A stretch of DNA of 64,000 nt from Gnetum montanum (GCA_015680685.1 MNCI01026219.1:137137-201136); one strand, 5' to 3'. Positions 11,525 to 22,100 are shown, counted from the first letter of the stretch. The notes: a model not told the origin generated them from the sequence alone. A program made the numbers and translations.

Positions 11525-11527
11525 ATG
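11508..11527 (+). promoter_or_regulatory. Splice-acceptor-like motif at the ORF2 start (element A)
   Basis: CCGTGTGATTGCAG is followed directly by ATGG. B has TGTGTGATTACAG|ATGG and copy 1 has TGTGTGTGCAG|ATGG at the same position. Conservation of the AG and the start codon across separately inserted copies suggests a 3' splice site that delivers ORF2 from a spliced transcript. The donor was not identified. Confidence 0.5.
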
Positions 11528-14309
11528 GCCCTGAAATGAGAACAATGGAAAGGTCCTACTCAAGGTGGAAGAAAATGACCTAGGAGAGGAGAAGAACAAG
11601 TCCTTGCTAGACAACATGCAGAGCAGGAGGAACAATCATTTAGCATTCACCAAGAAGACCTTGCTACTAAATAGTCTGGGCAAGCAGAAGGGGGAGCTGC
11701 TGCAATGCCTGAACAGGGACAACATCTCACGTTGCCCTAGCATTGTGTTCAGGCTATCCATGAAAGATCCACATTCAATGATTATGGAATTAAAATTTGA
11801 ATCTGTTGCAAAATTTTCTTCTAAGGCTATTAGGGATCACCTCAAAGGATCTCCCTTATGGCCTATCCTCTCTTAAAGTAGTTCCTGGTACCTAGGGGAG
11901 ACGTACCAATTCTGGCACAAAAGAGAACAAGGCACCACCATTAATATTTGTGGTGTGATAGTCGATTTCTCTATGCAAACCATTTCGAAAGTATTAAACC
12001 TTCTAAATACAGGGCCCAAGGTTGCTCAATTGTCTACCTGTTTAGACCCCAATGTGTGACAAGTTTGGTTGGAAAGGGCATATGGCAGGGATAAGACATT
12101 TGGAGAGTTGACGATGGAAGAAAGGATCTATTTCAAAATTGGAACGTATCACCTATTTTCCAAAAAGGGATTAAAAAGAATCTCAACATATGCAGCTAGA
12201 GGATGTGCAGTGTTGATGGGAAAGGTTAATGCTAACCTGCCTCATCTATACTTGACAGAGATCCTGAGGTGGTTCGGGGAACGGAAGATAGGGAAGATGG
12301 CATTTCCCTTCCCTTGTCTTATTAGGAAGCTATTCCAACATGCTGGGATTAGAGGATACACTAATGATGTCCTCCAAAAAGCCCAAAATGCTTCATATGA
12401 TGAATTTTTAAAGCCACTAGCTATAAGGAAAATCATTGGTGAGACGCTGGGACCAGAACATGAAGAAGAACAAATGGCTATACAAACTACAACTCAACTT
12501 GCAAGACCCAGCCAACCTCCAAGTACAGGACCCATCCAACAATAGGAAGCAGGGCCTAGCACGGGCCAAGACCAACCACCACCACCACAAAACTTTAGAC
12601 CGTCGATGAGCAATGTCAGGGCCATCACTGAGATGGTCAGTTGGGGAAGTCATGATGATGCAAATCTCTTCTGCATCACCAATGATTCCATACAGCCCAC
12701 AATTTCTTTGGATCACACAAGGGATGAGGTATCCATCCACACAAGAGGAGGGGAAAGTACTTGGTGACAACAGATCTCAGGAAATGTTGCATCTTTCCAA
12801 GTGCAATTAGAAACTGGTAAAGGAGCCACAATGGTGGTCATGCAACACCAGGATGTAGCAAGAGCCATAGAAGTGATCGTAGACCATATCCAAGAATCAT
12901 TCAATGTACCTATTGTACCACCGACTGATCTCACGGGAGCACAGGATGATCAAACTTTGACCAAAACCTCAATGACTCCTGCGGAACATGAGGATGCGCT
13001 TGATTGATTGCTACAAATAGGGAAAGTAATGACATCCCTATTTGGCATCCCTCAAGGTGTTACAGCAATTCAATTAGACCTCATTTCCACTAAGGAAAAG
13101 CTAGTCTTGACAGAGGTGAGGGCCGAGCATGCTAAAGCAAAAGTAAAAAAATTGCAAGAAAAGCTTGTGGTCCTACAAGCATCATAGCGGGACCCTTCAC
13201 AATTTGTTCCCACAAACCAGCTGGACCATTTTAAAACTGAGCAACTAACCAAGCAACTAACAAAGAATAAAAAGGTGGTTGAAGAAAAAGAGAAGGCTGT
13301 TTGGGATGCCTTTGCAGCATAGGCACAGCCTCATGTGCATATCAAGGCACTCAAGGCCTTACAAGAAGAGAACAAGCAGCTTGTTGCTAACAACCTTTGG
13401 TTGACCTCTGTGGAGAAGCAAAAGAATGTTCTCAAGGAACACTTTCATTAGTTGCGAGAACAATTCATCTAGGTCAACCAAGACATGAGCCATTTAGCCA
13501 AGGAGAATCGAACCCTCTCAATGGAGGAGGTACATGTCATTTGCCAAAAGTCAGCTATTGAGATAAGCGTGTGGCAAAATGAGGCTAAACAACATGAAAA
13601 GCTCAAGGAGCACTTCTGGGACTAGGTGGGGATGTACAAACAGATCCTTGAGAAGGATATCCATATGGACAAGGCCCACATCAACACTATCACTGTGCAA
13701 CACACTGACTGGTGGGCCATATTGGACACATATGCCTTTGCCCACCAAGTAGAAGTTAAGAAAATGGACCTGCAAATCGAAGATCTTACAGAGTACATGG
13801 AGTTGGCAAACTTGTGGTATGCTAACCTTTCCATGTTAATAGCAGGGTGCTCGAGGATAGAGCTCGAGCAATAGGTAGCTACCACCTACATCAAATATGA
13901 AACAAAATTTGCAGAACGCAAGAAGGTATTACAAAAATTGGAGGTTGCAAATTCTAAACTTGAGGTGGTGAAGGCAAGCTACCAAGGCTAAAAAGTTTTC
14001 ACAATAGATTTGGCTCAATGTCTTGTAGATTTCCAAGAATACATAGATAAAGCTAGAGCCTATGAGGAGGAACGACGGGTATTTGTAGCCTGGTATGATA
14101 AAGCAAATCAAATGTTTCCGCAACTACCTAGCCCATGGGAGGTGCCAACTCCATCAAACATCGGAACATTAGCATGGATAACACAAGACCCCTAGAACAA
14201 AGAGGAGAAAATCTAGGCCATACTTCAATGCCATCAAGTCTCAATACCTGAAGCACAAGACAAGGGGAAAGCGCCTATGGAGGAGCCACCACCACCAGGA
14301 ACTACATGA
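11525..14309 (+). pseudogene. ORF2 of element A: plant-transposon-like domain plus long coiled coil
   Basis: The frame is about 928 codons and ends at a TGA after PPPPGTT, an end conserved in B and D. The N-terminus is acidic and Gln-rich (LARQHAEQEEQSF). About residues 90-310 form a globular region with EERIYFKIGTYHLF, KRISTYAARGCAVLMG and NLPHLYLTEILRWFGER. Its organisation resembles the 'putative plant transposon protein' families seen in retroelement extra ORFs, but I am not sure of the family. A Pro/Gln-rich linker (PPSTGPIQQ, QDQPPPPQN) follows. Residues of about 500-880 form a heptad-like coiled coil rich in Lys, Glu, Gln and Leu. One frameshift lies near 11780. Stops are mostly TAG (about 11 of 16), the rest TGA or TAA. 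An env-like position, as in Athila, is a possible reading. Confidence 0.55.
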
Positions 14310-14469
14310 GTTCCACTAATAGCTGTAGAATTTTCTTTGTGTTGTGTCTCAATTTTGTTTTCATTCCACACTATGGCATAAACCCATTTTCACCATCCAA
14401 TAATCTCATACCTATCCATTATGTAACCACTATAACTCAAGGATGAGTTTTCATTCAGTCCTGGGGGTA
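14310..14469 (+). other. 3' untranslated region and polypurine tract of element A
   Basis: The sequence is conserved with copy 1 (AACTCAAGGATGAGTTTTCA) and, reversed, with B. It ends in CAGTCCTGGGGGTA directly before the LTR. Confidence 0.75.
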
Positions 14470-15301
14470 TGATGAGTCATCATTTGGACAACCACGATAT
14501 CGCGTACATGATATCGCAACCCAACCGCGATATTGCATACGCGATATCATAGCTAGTCTTCTCATCTATAAATAAGAGGTAGAAAATTCTAATAAGAATT
14601 TTTTAGTTTTTTTGTCCTTAGATTTTATTGTAAGTTTTAATTTTAGATTTCTCTCAACTCTTTCCTCCTAGTGTATGCCCGCAGTGTGGTGGTTGTAATT
14701 GTATGGCATCCTTATTTGAGTGTGATGTACTTGGACACGTACATGACTGGAAATAAAGATCAAGATTACTTCATCATTTCAACATTCACTTAGATTAATT
14801 ATTTATATAATTGTTATTTACTACTTTCCTAGTTAATCTCTTCTCACCCTTAAACTCCTGTTAAACATGAAATGAGTACGACTTGAGTACGAGTATTTAA
14901 GTGTGACTACTTGGTAACCCAGTAGTGTACCTAGGATTTGCGCTTAGTAATCCCAGTGGTAGTCATGCATGAAGTCCAAGATGTGTACGGATAATCAAGG
15001 AACAGATGCTCATTGCACTTAGGCTAGCTTAGATTCTCTCTCACCCTTTCTCTCTTAGCTTAGTTAATATTACTTTTCATTGCCTTCAAGAGTAGCGTTA
15101 GGTTAGAAACCATATCATACACCTCACTCTAGACTAAATCATACATGACAAGCTAATACTAGTCTAGGTGGGAAGACAATAAATTGTGACCTAAGGCTAA
15201 CTATCTAGATGCCACAACTAGTCCGTCTGTGGAGTTCAACCGGATCATGCATGTAACGCTCGTATTCGTATGGTTGTGTAGGGGTACCTCGCCACTCATC
15301 A
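14470..15301 (+). repeat. 3' LTR of element A
   Basis: This 832-bp LTR runs from TGATGAGTCA to GCCACTCATCA. Four palindrome units (CACGATATCGCG, ATGATATCGCAA, CGCGATATTGCA, CGCGATATCATA) lie at about 14491-14548, and CTATAAATAAGAGG follows near 14566. The 45-bp excess over the 5' LTR is explained by the extra palindromes. Confidence 0.9.
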
Positions 15302-16250
15302 CTACTTAATCTAATAACCTTTGAATTCAATGGTGTATCATAGTTGTTCCCTTTGGAAAAATCCATGGCTTAGACATCAATGTAATAGTGAATAGTATTT
15401 GTCCATTGTTACATCAAGGGATCCATGTATCCCTTATTTTTATCATTGGATTTATTTTCCTATGTTTGACACTTTGGAATAAGTTTGATATTTGTCATAA
15501 AGAGCTCTAGCATGGTACTCTATCCTATTTAATTCTAGTTCTAAGAATTTGTACTAGCTTTCTACGTTCTTTATGAGTGTTCTAAAAATAACTTTGATTT
15601 CTATCAATCATTCTCTAAATTCTATAAGGTGGAGGCATTGTGGAAAGCTTGAAGTTGATGTTGTGGATCTACATTATAGCCTCCTTCAAACTTTTAAATT
15701 TTATTTATATCTATTTTCTTGATGCAACTATTTCTTAGATGTATTTTAGGTATGTACACTATTTCCCTAATGTTAATCATGCTTTGTGTAACTAATAGGG
15801 ATTCTTCATAGTCTTTGGATTTATAGGCTTTAATATAGTGATGATCTCTTGATGCTCATAATTTTCTCTTCTCTCATGTCTATTTTCCCTTTCTCTATCT
15901 TCTTCATATGAATGTCTTCTTCTATGGGTACATCTCTTATGATTCCTTATCATTTCCCTATCATGATCTATTAGTTTTTGTTTTTTCCTATCAAAGTTTG
16001 TTGATGAGTTTAATGAAGAGAATGAGGAAGTTGAACAATGATGATGGCTAGTTCTCCTTTGATGACTCCTTAATTCATCTTTTTTGGATCTATTGGAGAC
16101 CTTAGGCCTTGAATTTCTCCTCAATCTTGAGTCTACCTCATCTCTTGCAGGAGTTTCTACAAAACTTGAATGTGATTTTATCTTGACAAAATCTTTAGTA
16201 CATATAACTTGGGAGTTAAATCTATGAGAATAATGAGACTTTTTAACTTA
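15302..16250 (-). pseudogene. Element E: gag N-terminal half
   Basis: Read on the minus strand from about 16250 to 15302. The N-terminal part (16124-15792) is a 110-codon open frame rich in Arg, His and Ser (RRTSHHHCSTSSFSS, EDRERENRHERREN). It matches the position and Ser-rich core of the N-terminal gag segment in B (33780-33590). The gag core follows with ALYDKYQTYSKVSNIGK and LDVTMDKYYSLLH, equivalent to RYQTYARVSAMRK and LDMALEIYYALLN in A. The frame is cut at 15302 by element A and continues at 6670. Confidence 0.6.
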
Positions 16251-16794
16251 GTCTAGCACATTCTTTTTTGATAATGAAAATTGTCTAAGCTACTCTCTTT
16301 CCTTTTTCTTGTTTATATTTTGTCATCATACTAGCATCCCTTCTTACATGACTTATATGGTGTAGTCATATTTTTGGTAGCTTAATCCCCTCTTTATGCA
16401 TGGCCAATATTTTATCTTAGTAAGGCTACTTGAAGAATAGATGATGTTGAATGTTGTAGTCATAAGACAATGTGGCCTTGTAAGTTCCTCCATCTAAACT
16501 ATTCATCCTAGTAAAATATGAATGTAAAAGTATGGTAATAAGGAATAGAATGAGCATATTATATCCTTTCTTGCATCAGTCCACTTCATTTTTCATCATT
16601 ATAGTTCCTATCATTTCTTTTGGTACGATCAATTGTAAGTGGAGATTTTACTCTAGGTATGAAAGCCATTTTAAGTTGGTTAATTCTTAAATATATGTGT
16701 GTTTTGAGAAATTATTCTAAGTATGAAATGTTCATTTAACAACACTTGGTACATTGAACTATAAAAGGTCAAATAACTAGTAAACATTAAAATA
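16251..16794 (-). other. Element E: 5' leader region
   Basis: AT-rich sequence between E's gag start and primer-binding site. I see no gene or RNA feature in it. Confidence 0.4.
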
Positions 16795-16813
16795 TCCCCA
16801 ACAACAATGCCAA
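16795..16813 (-). other. Primer-binding site of element E
   Basis: On the minus strand this reads TTGGCATTGTTGTTGGGGA, directly after the LTR end ...CTTATCA. It aligns base by base with B's TTGGCACCATTGTCGAGGA, with mostly transition differences. It fixes the boundary of E's 5' LTR at 16814. Confidence 0.7.
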
Positions 16814-16873
16814 TGATAAGTAGTATAGGATTCTAACACTCAATCATAAAATTTAGTAGCATTCATGTATAAC
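16814..16873 (-). repeat. Element E 5' LTR, proximal fragment
   Basis: The 60 bp begin TGATAAGTAG (CTACTTATCA on the minus strand), matching the LTR 3' ends of the family. The LTR is interrupted at 16873 by element T and resumes at 55657. The last five bases, ATAAC, are the left target duplication of T. Confidence 0.75.
16869..16873. repeat. Candidate target-site duplication ATAAC, left copy (element T)
   Basis: ATAAC precedes T's 5' LTR and recurs at 55652-55656 directly after the last base shared by T's two LTRs. The flanks on both sides are halves of one LTR of E, which independently supports the boundary. Confidence 0.7.
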
Positions 16874-18616
16874 TAAAACATGACAAAAATTTGCATGTTA
16901 TAGCCAATTTTCATCATGTAGCTTTCACCCCATGAAACCTAAGGTAAAACTTCATTTTAAATGTGAAGATTGTAATCCAAAATGGGCAATTTCACGTAGT
17001 TTATACTTTTGGGGCTAAAACATGCCTAATAAGTGGTCAAAGCCTCATTTCCAAAGTCAAAAAAAAGTTACCTAGTTTCTATATTTGGGCTTAGAGGGTT
17101 TTAAATGCCTTTTGGAATGCCAAAAATGGCAATATGATAGGTTTTATGAGGGGTATACACTTTTCTACTCTAGAAACACTTACAGGAGGTAGATCTCACC
17201 TACCCCTAATTTGGAGAGGTGGGGGGTTTTCCCTTAGCTTGGAAACATTGCCCCCCACCCCCCAACATGGAGACTACATGCTTAACCTAGAAACATTCCC
17301 CCTTCAGTGTGGAAGTCCTCCTCCCCTACCCCCCAATGTGGAAGTCACAATAGTCAAATTTCATCACTCCATGCATTCCAACATTGACCAATTACTTCAA
17401 CAAGAATGGCAAAAGTCTTAGCATGGAAGATCTATCTTTAGTGTAGAAGGTGTGCCCTCGTTACTATTTATAGTAAATGGAATGTTCATGGGGTGTAGGA
17501 ACTTACTATATGTGGTANNNNNNNNNNNNNNNNNNNNNNNNNNNNNNNNNNNNNNNNNNNNNNNNNNNNNNNNNNNNNNNNNNNNNNNNNNNNNNNNNNN
17601 NNNNNNNNNNNNNNNNNNNNNNNNNNNNNNNNNNNNNNNNNNNNNNNNNNNNNNNNNNNNNNNNNNNNNNNNNNNNNNNNNNNNNNNNNNNNNNNNNNNN
17701 NNNNNNNNNNNNNNNNNNNNNNNNNNNNNNNNNNNNNNNNNNNNNNNNNNNNNNNNNNNNNNNNNNNNNNNNNNNNNNNNNNNNNNNNNNNNNNNNNNAC
17801 CATTTTTCAGCCAAATTATAGTCAATTTGTAGCCATTATATAGCCAAATCATAGCCATTTTGCAACACCATTCATGGACTAAGATCTATAAAACCCATCC
17901 TCAAATACCATTGAGAGGTTCCTATTTTATTACATTGGAATACATTAAGCATACATACATTTTCTAAGTAATAATTCCATACTTGGGGCATTCTCAAACA
18001 CTCAAGAGCTCTTGCAAGTTCCCATACTTATGTTCTCTTGAACCCTAGGATGGAACCATTGTAACTCTATCACCCTAAGACTTGTGAACTTGTGGTGCCA
18101 ACACTACATTTTAGGGGCTCCCAATCCCCAACATGGAGCAACATGGTAGCCAAATTTCTCATATTTTCTCAACCCCTAGTAATAATCAAGAATGAAAATA
18201 TGAGGTAGTAGCACAAGAGGTTCAATAACATTGAGAGTGGCAGGACATCCAGATCATGGAGTTGACAACATTGATTTCAATAGACCTTGAACCCCCCTCC
18301 TACCCATTCAAGCACCATTTGTACATATTTATCTAACTTATTCTTTATTTTTTTAATAAATTTTTTTAAGTTTTTGGTTTTGTATGCAAGATATATTTTT
18401 TTATTTTCTATGTATTATTCATATCTATTATCAATTTTTGCATTTCATATCATTACACTATCTTGCAAACCCCCAAGTCCTTCGTTAATCTACCAAACTA
18501 GCTAGGGTGCCTTCAATCCCATTTTTCAAGAGCCCCTAGGGATTAGTAGGTTGAGGACTGCTATGCACCAGATCTGGTGGTCTTTAGTCCAATGATTGAT
18601 TTTTTCAGTTACAATA
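16874..18616 (+). repeat. 5' LTR of element T
   Basis: This LTR starts TAAAACATGA; the 3' copy has TGAAACACCA, so the expected TG is decayed here. It ends at ...TTACAATA. It aligns along its length with 54051-55651, for example over TTGCATGTTATAG, the CCCC/GGGG-rich blocks near 17200-17340 and TCAAGCACC near 18308. It contains the assembly gap. By eye the copies differ at more than a tenth of positions, so T is old. Confidence 0.8.
17518..17798. other. Assembly gap (281 Ns)
   Basis: The gap lies inside T's 5' LTR. The matching interval in the 3' LTR (54764-54827) is only about 64 bp and lies at the edge of short tandem repeats built on AGCCATTTTGCAGCCAA (54800-54880). The gap size is therefore either an arbitrary estimate or reflects a longer repeat tract here. 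Confidence 0.9.
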
Positions 18617-18623
18617 GTTTTTC

Positions 18624-18642
18624 TTGGTGCTAGAAGGAGGGC
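18624..18642 (+). other. Primer-binding site of element T
   Basis: TTGGTGCTAGAAGGAGGGC lies 7 bases after the 5' LTR. It resembles the TTGGCGCTAGAAGGAGGG site that I associate with Tat-clade plant elements, with one CpG-type change. The tRNA partner was not checked. Confidence 0.6.
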
Positions 18643-19470
18643 CTTGACCCAATTTCTACATCTAAATCAATTTTCCCTATTGCCAACATTACCTTTTATT
18701 ACAAGCAACCTTCAAAAATCAATGTTGCAACCCCTCCCTCCCCTCCGATCAAAGCCCACTATGGAGGTTGCATGTATTTGGGTTTTCAATATTTTCACAA
18801 AAATTGCTATGAATTTTAAGGCCAACATTAGCATCCCATTCAAACTCCCAAAAAAATCAACTCTACCCCTTCCCCCTTATAAAAAAAATGTAGCATGAAA
18901 GTTGCAAGTGGTTGGGTGGTGGCATTTCATAGGAACTACTGTGAATTTTTCAGCTCCAAAGCTAGCATTGAAACCTTTCCCCTTTTCTTTTTTTCTACCA
19001 ATTTCAATCTTTTTCAGCTTTCAAAGTTGGTGGTGCAATCCTTATAAAAAGTACCAAAGTTTTAGAAGTTAGCTTCCCCCCATTTTTTCAAGCTAAGAAA
19101 ATTGGCAGCCTGCCAAGACCAAGTTTCAGTGAAAAAAACCCAAACTTTCCACTTTGGTTATTAGCCTTTTCCCTCTCAATGTTGGAATAGAAAGTGTGAT
19201 ATTCCCATTATCACATCCTCCTTTCTTTTCCTCCCCTATGATACCCAATGTACAAGTAATTGGAAGGCCAACAAGGGTAAAGCTTAACACCAACTTTTTC
19301 AACTTTCCATTTTTGGTAAAGGGGTAAACCCCCCATATCCCCCACATACTAATTTTAGTAAGTTCTCTATTTTCAGCCATTTTTTCTTCTTGTTAAACAT
19401 TTTTAAATTCCATTTACTAAAATCTAATTTTATTCTATCATTTATAGCCCATTTTAAGCCATTTTGAGCA
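18643..19470 (+). other. Element T 5' untranslated region
   Basis: This stretch of about 830 bp lies between primer-binding site and gag region. It contains C-rich tracts and AAAGCC/TTTTCAGC-type short motifs. Its short open frames look like chance, and I see no gene in it. Confidence 0.4.
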
Positions 19471-22100
19471 AAAGAAACATGTCTTTTCAACAATCCACTA
19501 AATTATCCCTCACCCTCTAACAAGCCATGAGGGTCTATGATCCCAAAGATCCTACCATCATCGAATGTAGGTGATATTTGATAGTCTAAGGGAAATTTGT
19601 AACTTTATGTGCATAAATGAAGACCATTATCACTACATTTGTGTCAAAATGCAAGTCGGCCTCATGATTTCATGTGTGGAAGTAGAGGAAAAAAGAAAGT
19701 TTAAGCTCATACATCGGGATGGAAAAGAGTATGTTCCTTCCTAATATGGCCAAATATCTCTAATCGATGTCTATGCTAGCATCTTGGCTTAATTGATTGT
19801 GATGGAAGAGGAAGATGAAAAGCATAGCTTAAAAGAACAACAAGAGGAGAAGGGTGAATTTAGGACAAAATCTAAGCCTAAAAACAACTTTGGAGGATTG
19901 TTCCAACAAATTTCTTCCAAGGTAATAGTGCCTTCCTCTAATGATTTTTTTTTATTCATGGGCATGATGCCACCATCTTCCACTCCTTCCTATCCTACTA
20001 TGGCTAATCCCACATTAGTCATAACCACACATCAAACTCAATCAACATCATAGCCAACAACCTATAACACATCAATGTTTCTCTCTACACAGTCTTAATT
20101 TGTACAACCATTGATGGTGATTTTTACCACCACAAATCCATTAACTACATATGTGGATCCTACCATGGGACCCCAAGTAACTCAGGGGTTACACACCCCC
20201 TTTATTTCATTTGTGCCTTAGGTATTGGTGCAAACATCCTTTTCCTTGTTTGGTCCACAAGCTACAACCATAATGCATCCTCTTCCTTCTATCTTGCAAC
20301 CCATAGTGAGGTTACAAGCCTCACAATACACACCATAGCCCTATGTACAAACCCTGCAACCAATAGGACCACCACATGACTTGAATCAGGCCTTCCAAAT
20401 GATCCAAGACCTAACAAAGGAATTAAAAAGGCTTAAAGCCTCTACCTCATAGACTATAAAGATTATGAGCTTCTACCAAGATGATCCCACAATTCCTGTA
20501 GTCCCACCTTTGGCACTTCATCCCTATGTCCTTATTCCCTAATTTAGCAAGTACAACATATAAGGTAATCCTAATGCTCACATTATTACCTTTTAATTTG
20601 AATGCTTGCTCTTATAGCCATGGCCTCATACCATCATGAGGATTCTCCCTATGTCTTTGACTAGGAAAGCACTTGATTGATACCATGCATTAAACTAAGG
20701 ATCCATATCCTCTTAGAGAACTTAGTAGTCCATTTTGTAAACCACTTCAAGTATAACTTGAAGCTAAATACCATGCTTGACCAAGTCATGAATGTCAACC
20801 AAGGATCCTTAGAACTTGTATAGAAGTTCATCGAGTAATGGAATGGACTACTCAATGAAATACGTAAGCCCATAGCTAAAGCCCATCTTTTAGCCATATT
20901 TAAGGGGGCAGTGAATGACTTCATGAAGTTGAAGCTCTACTACATTGAGCTGTGGTCCCTTAGCCAAGCATTTTCTCAAACCAAAAAAAAATAGAAGATG
21001 TTGTAGAGGCCAATCACTACTTGGCCTATGTAGCATATAAAAATTAACATGCATAGAGAGACAAGGAAAAGAACAAACAAAATAACACAACCATAGCAGA
21101 TATGACCAAAGAAATAAAGACTATTTACCAAGGGTCAAAGGCCAACCCACCCAAGGCCTTCATTAATAACCAAAATAACCAACCATCAACCTCTAGGGCC
21201 ACTGCATCGACAACAACCAGACCCAATTTCAAAAGAAAGGATAGGTTCAAATACACTATGTTGCCATTAAAATCATCAGAGCTGTTAGACCAACTTTTTA
21301 AAAATGGACATATTCAATTCAAATAGATTTCTGAAGCTTCCCAAAAGAATCATGAGAAAGTCTATGAAATAGCCAAAGACCCCCACTAGAGCAATAAAAG
21401 ATGACCTTCAACTACCTAAGTACTTTAAGTTAGATTGCTTCTACCACTATCAACAACTATTTGGTCATGACATAGAATTTTTTCTCACATTGAGGGATGA
21501 CCTACAAAGGATGATAGATAAGGATGATCTAGTCTTAAATTCTTCCAATCTAGTTTGGCCACAAAACTAGTTGATACAAGTCTACAAAGATCCATTGAAT
21601 GCTAATGATAGCCCTTATGTTATTTCAACATTTAACATTAATGACGATTGAAGATCTACAAGAGGATCATTCATGATTTAAGTACCCCTCTATGATGAAA
21701 GGGCTTCTTCAACTTCCCATAGCTCATGATCCCCCTTGCTCATAAGAGTACCATCACGAGTGCCTTTGAGGGAACCTTTGGTCATTAGGGTTCCCTAGAC
21801 AAACACAACCCAAGTAGCTATAGTCCAACTAGCTACACAATGATCTTCTATGGTGGCCAATGCTACTATCTCTTCTTCATAACCAACAACTAATAACTAG
21901 AAGATCTCAAAGAAGAAGCATAAGCAAAGCCTAGTAGCAAGGGTGATAAGTAGATGGAGGCATGAAAGGAAGTGGATCCACTTAATTCCATTCTCCTTTT
22001 GACTGTACTCCTAACATCCTCTGCTCAATCCCCTACAACCAACAAGCCACAAGAGGACACTAAAATCCATTACCAAAATAATGAGGAAAACCCCAATGAC
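19470..22100 (+). pseudogene. gag region of element T
   Basis: A plus-strand frame with many stops starts near ATGTCTTTTCAACAATCC (about 19478). It includes EEEDEKHSLKEQQEEKGEF near 19806, then a Pro/Gln/Thr-rich stretch to about 20400. Next come QAFQMIQDLTKELKRLKA and a gag-core remnant at about 20540-20760, with IMRILPMSLTRKALD.YHALN in the place of the usual '...L.G.A..WY..L' motif. A Lys/Asn/Thr-rich linker (SRATASTTTRPNFKRKDRF, 21200) follows. Most stops are TAG or TAA at probable Gln codons. I cannot place a CCHC knuckle. Confidence 0.5.

Larger units (their letters stand above)
6671..15301 (+). mobile_element. Element A: complete non-autonomous LTR retrotransposon
   Basis: The element is 8631 bp long, bounded by TG...CA LTRs and a perfect 5-bp duplication CTACT. 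It contains, in order, a 5' LTR, an Athila-like primer-binding site, a gag pseudogene, a 2-kb non-coding spacer with an internal promoter-like cassette, ORF2 with a coiled coil, a polypurine tract and a 3' LTR. I find no protease, RT, RNase H or integrase, so it would have needed enzymes from a relative. By eye the LTRs differ at roughly one base in 12-15, mostly transitions, plus one length difference in the palindrome array. It sits in the opposite orientation inside the gag of element E. Confidence 0.85.

Noticed and set aside
12417-12770. 117-codon minus-strand ORF inside ORF2 of A
   Set aside because: It is antisense to the conserved ORF2 frame, and the corresponding strand in B and D gives no conserved protein, so it is a shadow.
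17418-17858. Several open frames of 100-146 codons around the N run
   Set aside because: They consist almost wholly of Ns and only appear open because unknown bases hide stops.
19126-19493. Overlapping minus-strand ORFs in T's 5' region
   Set aside because: They are short, poor in conserved motifs and opposite to gag. No splice sites or homologous segment were found.
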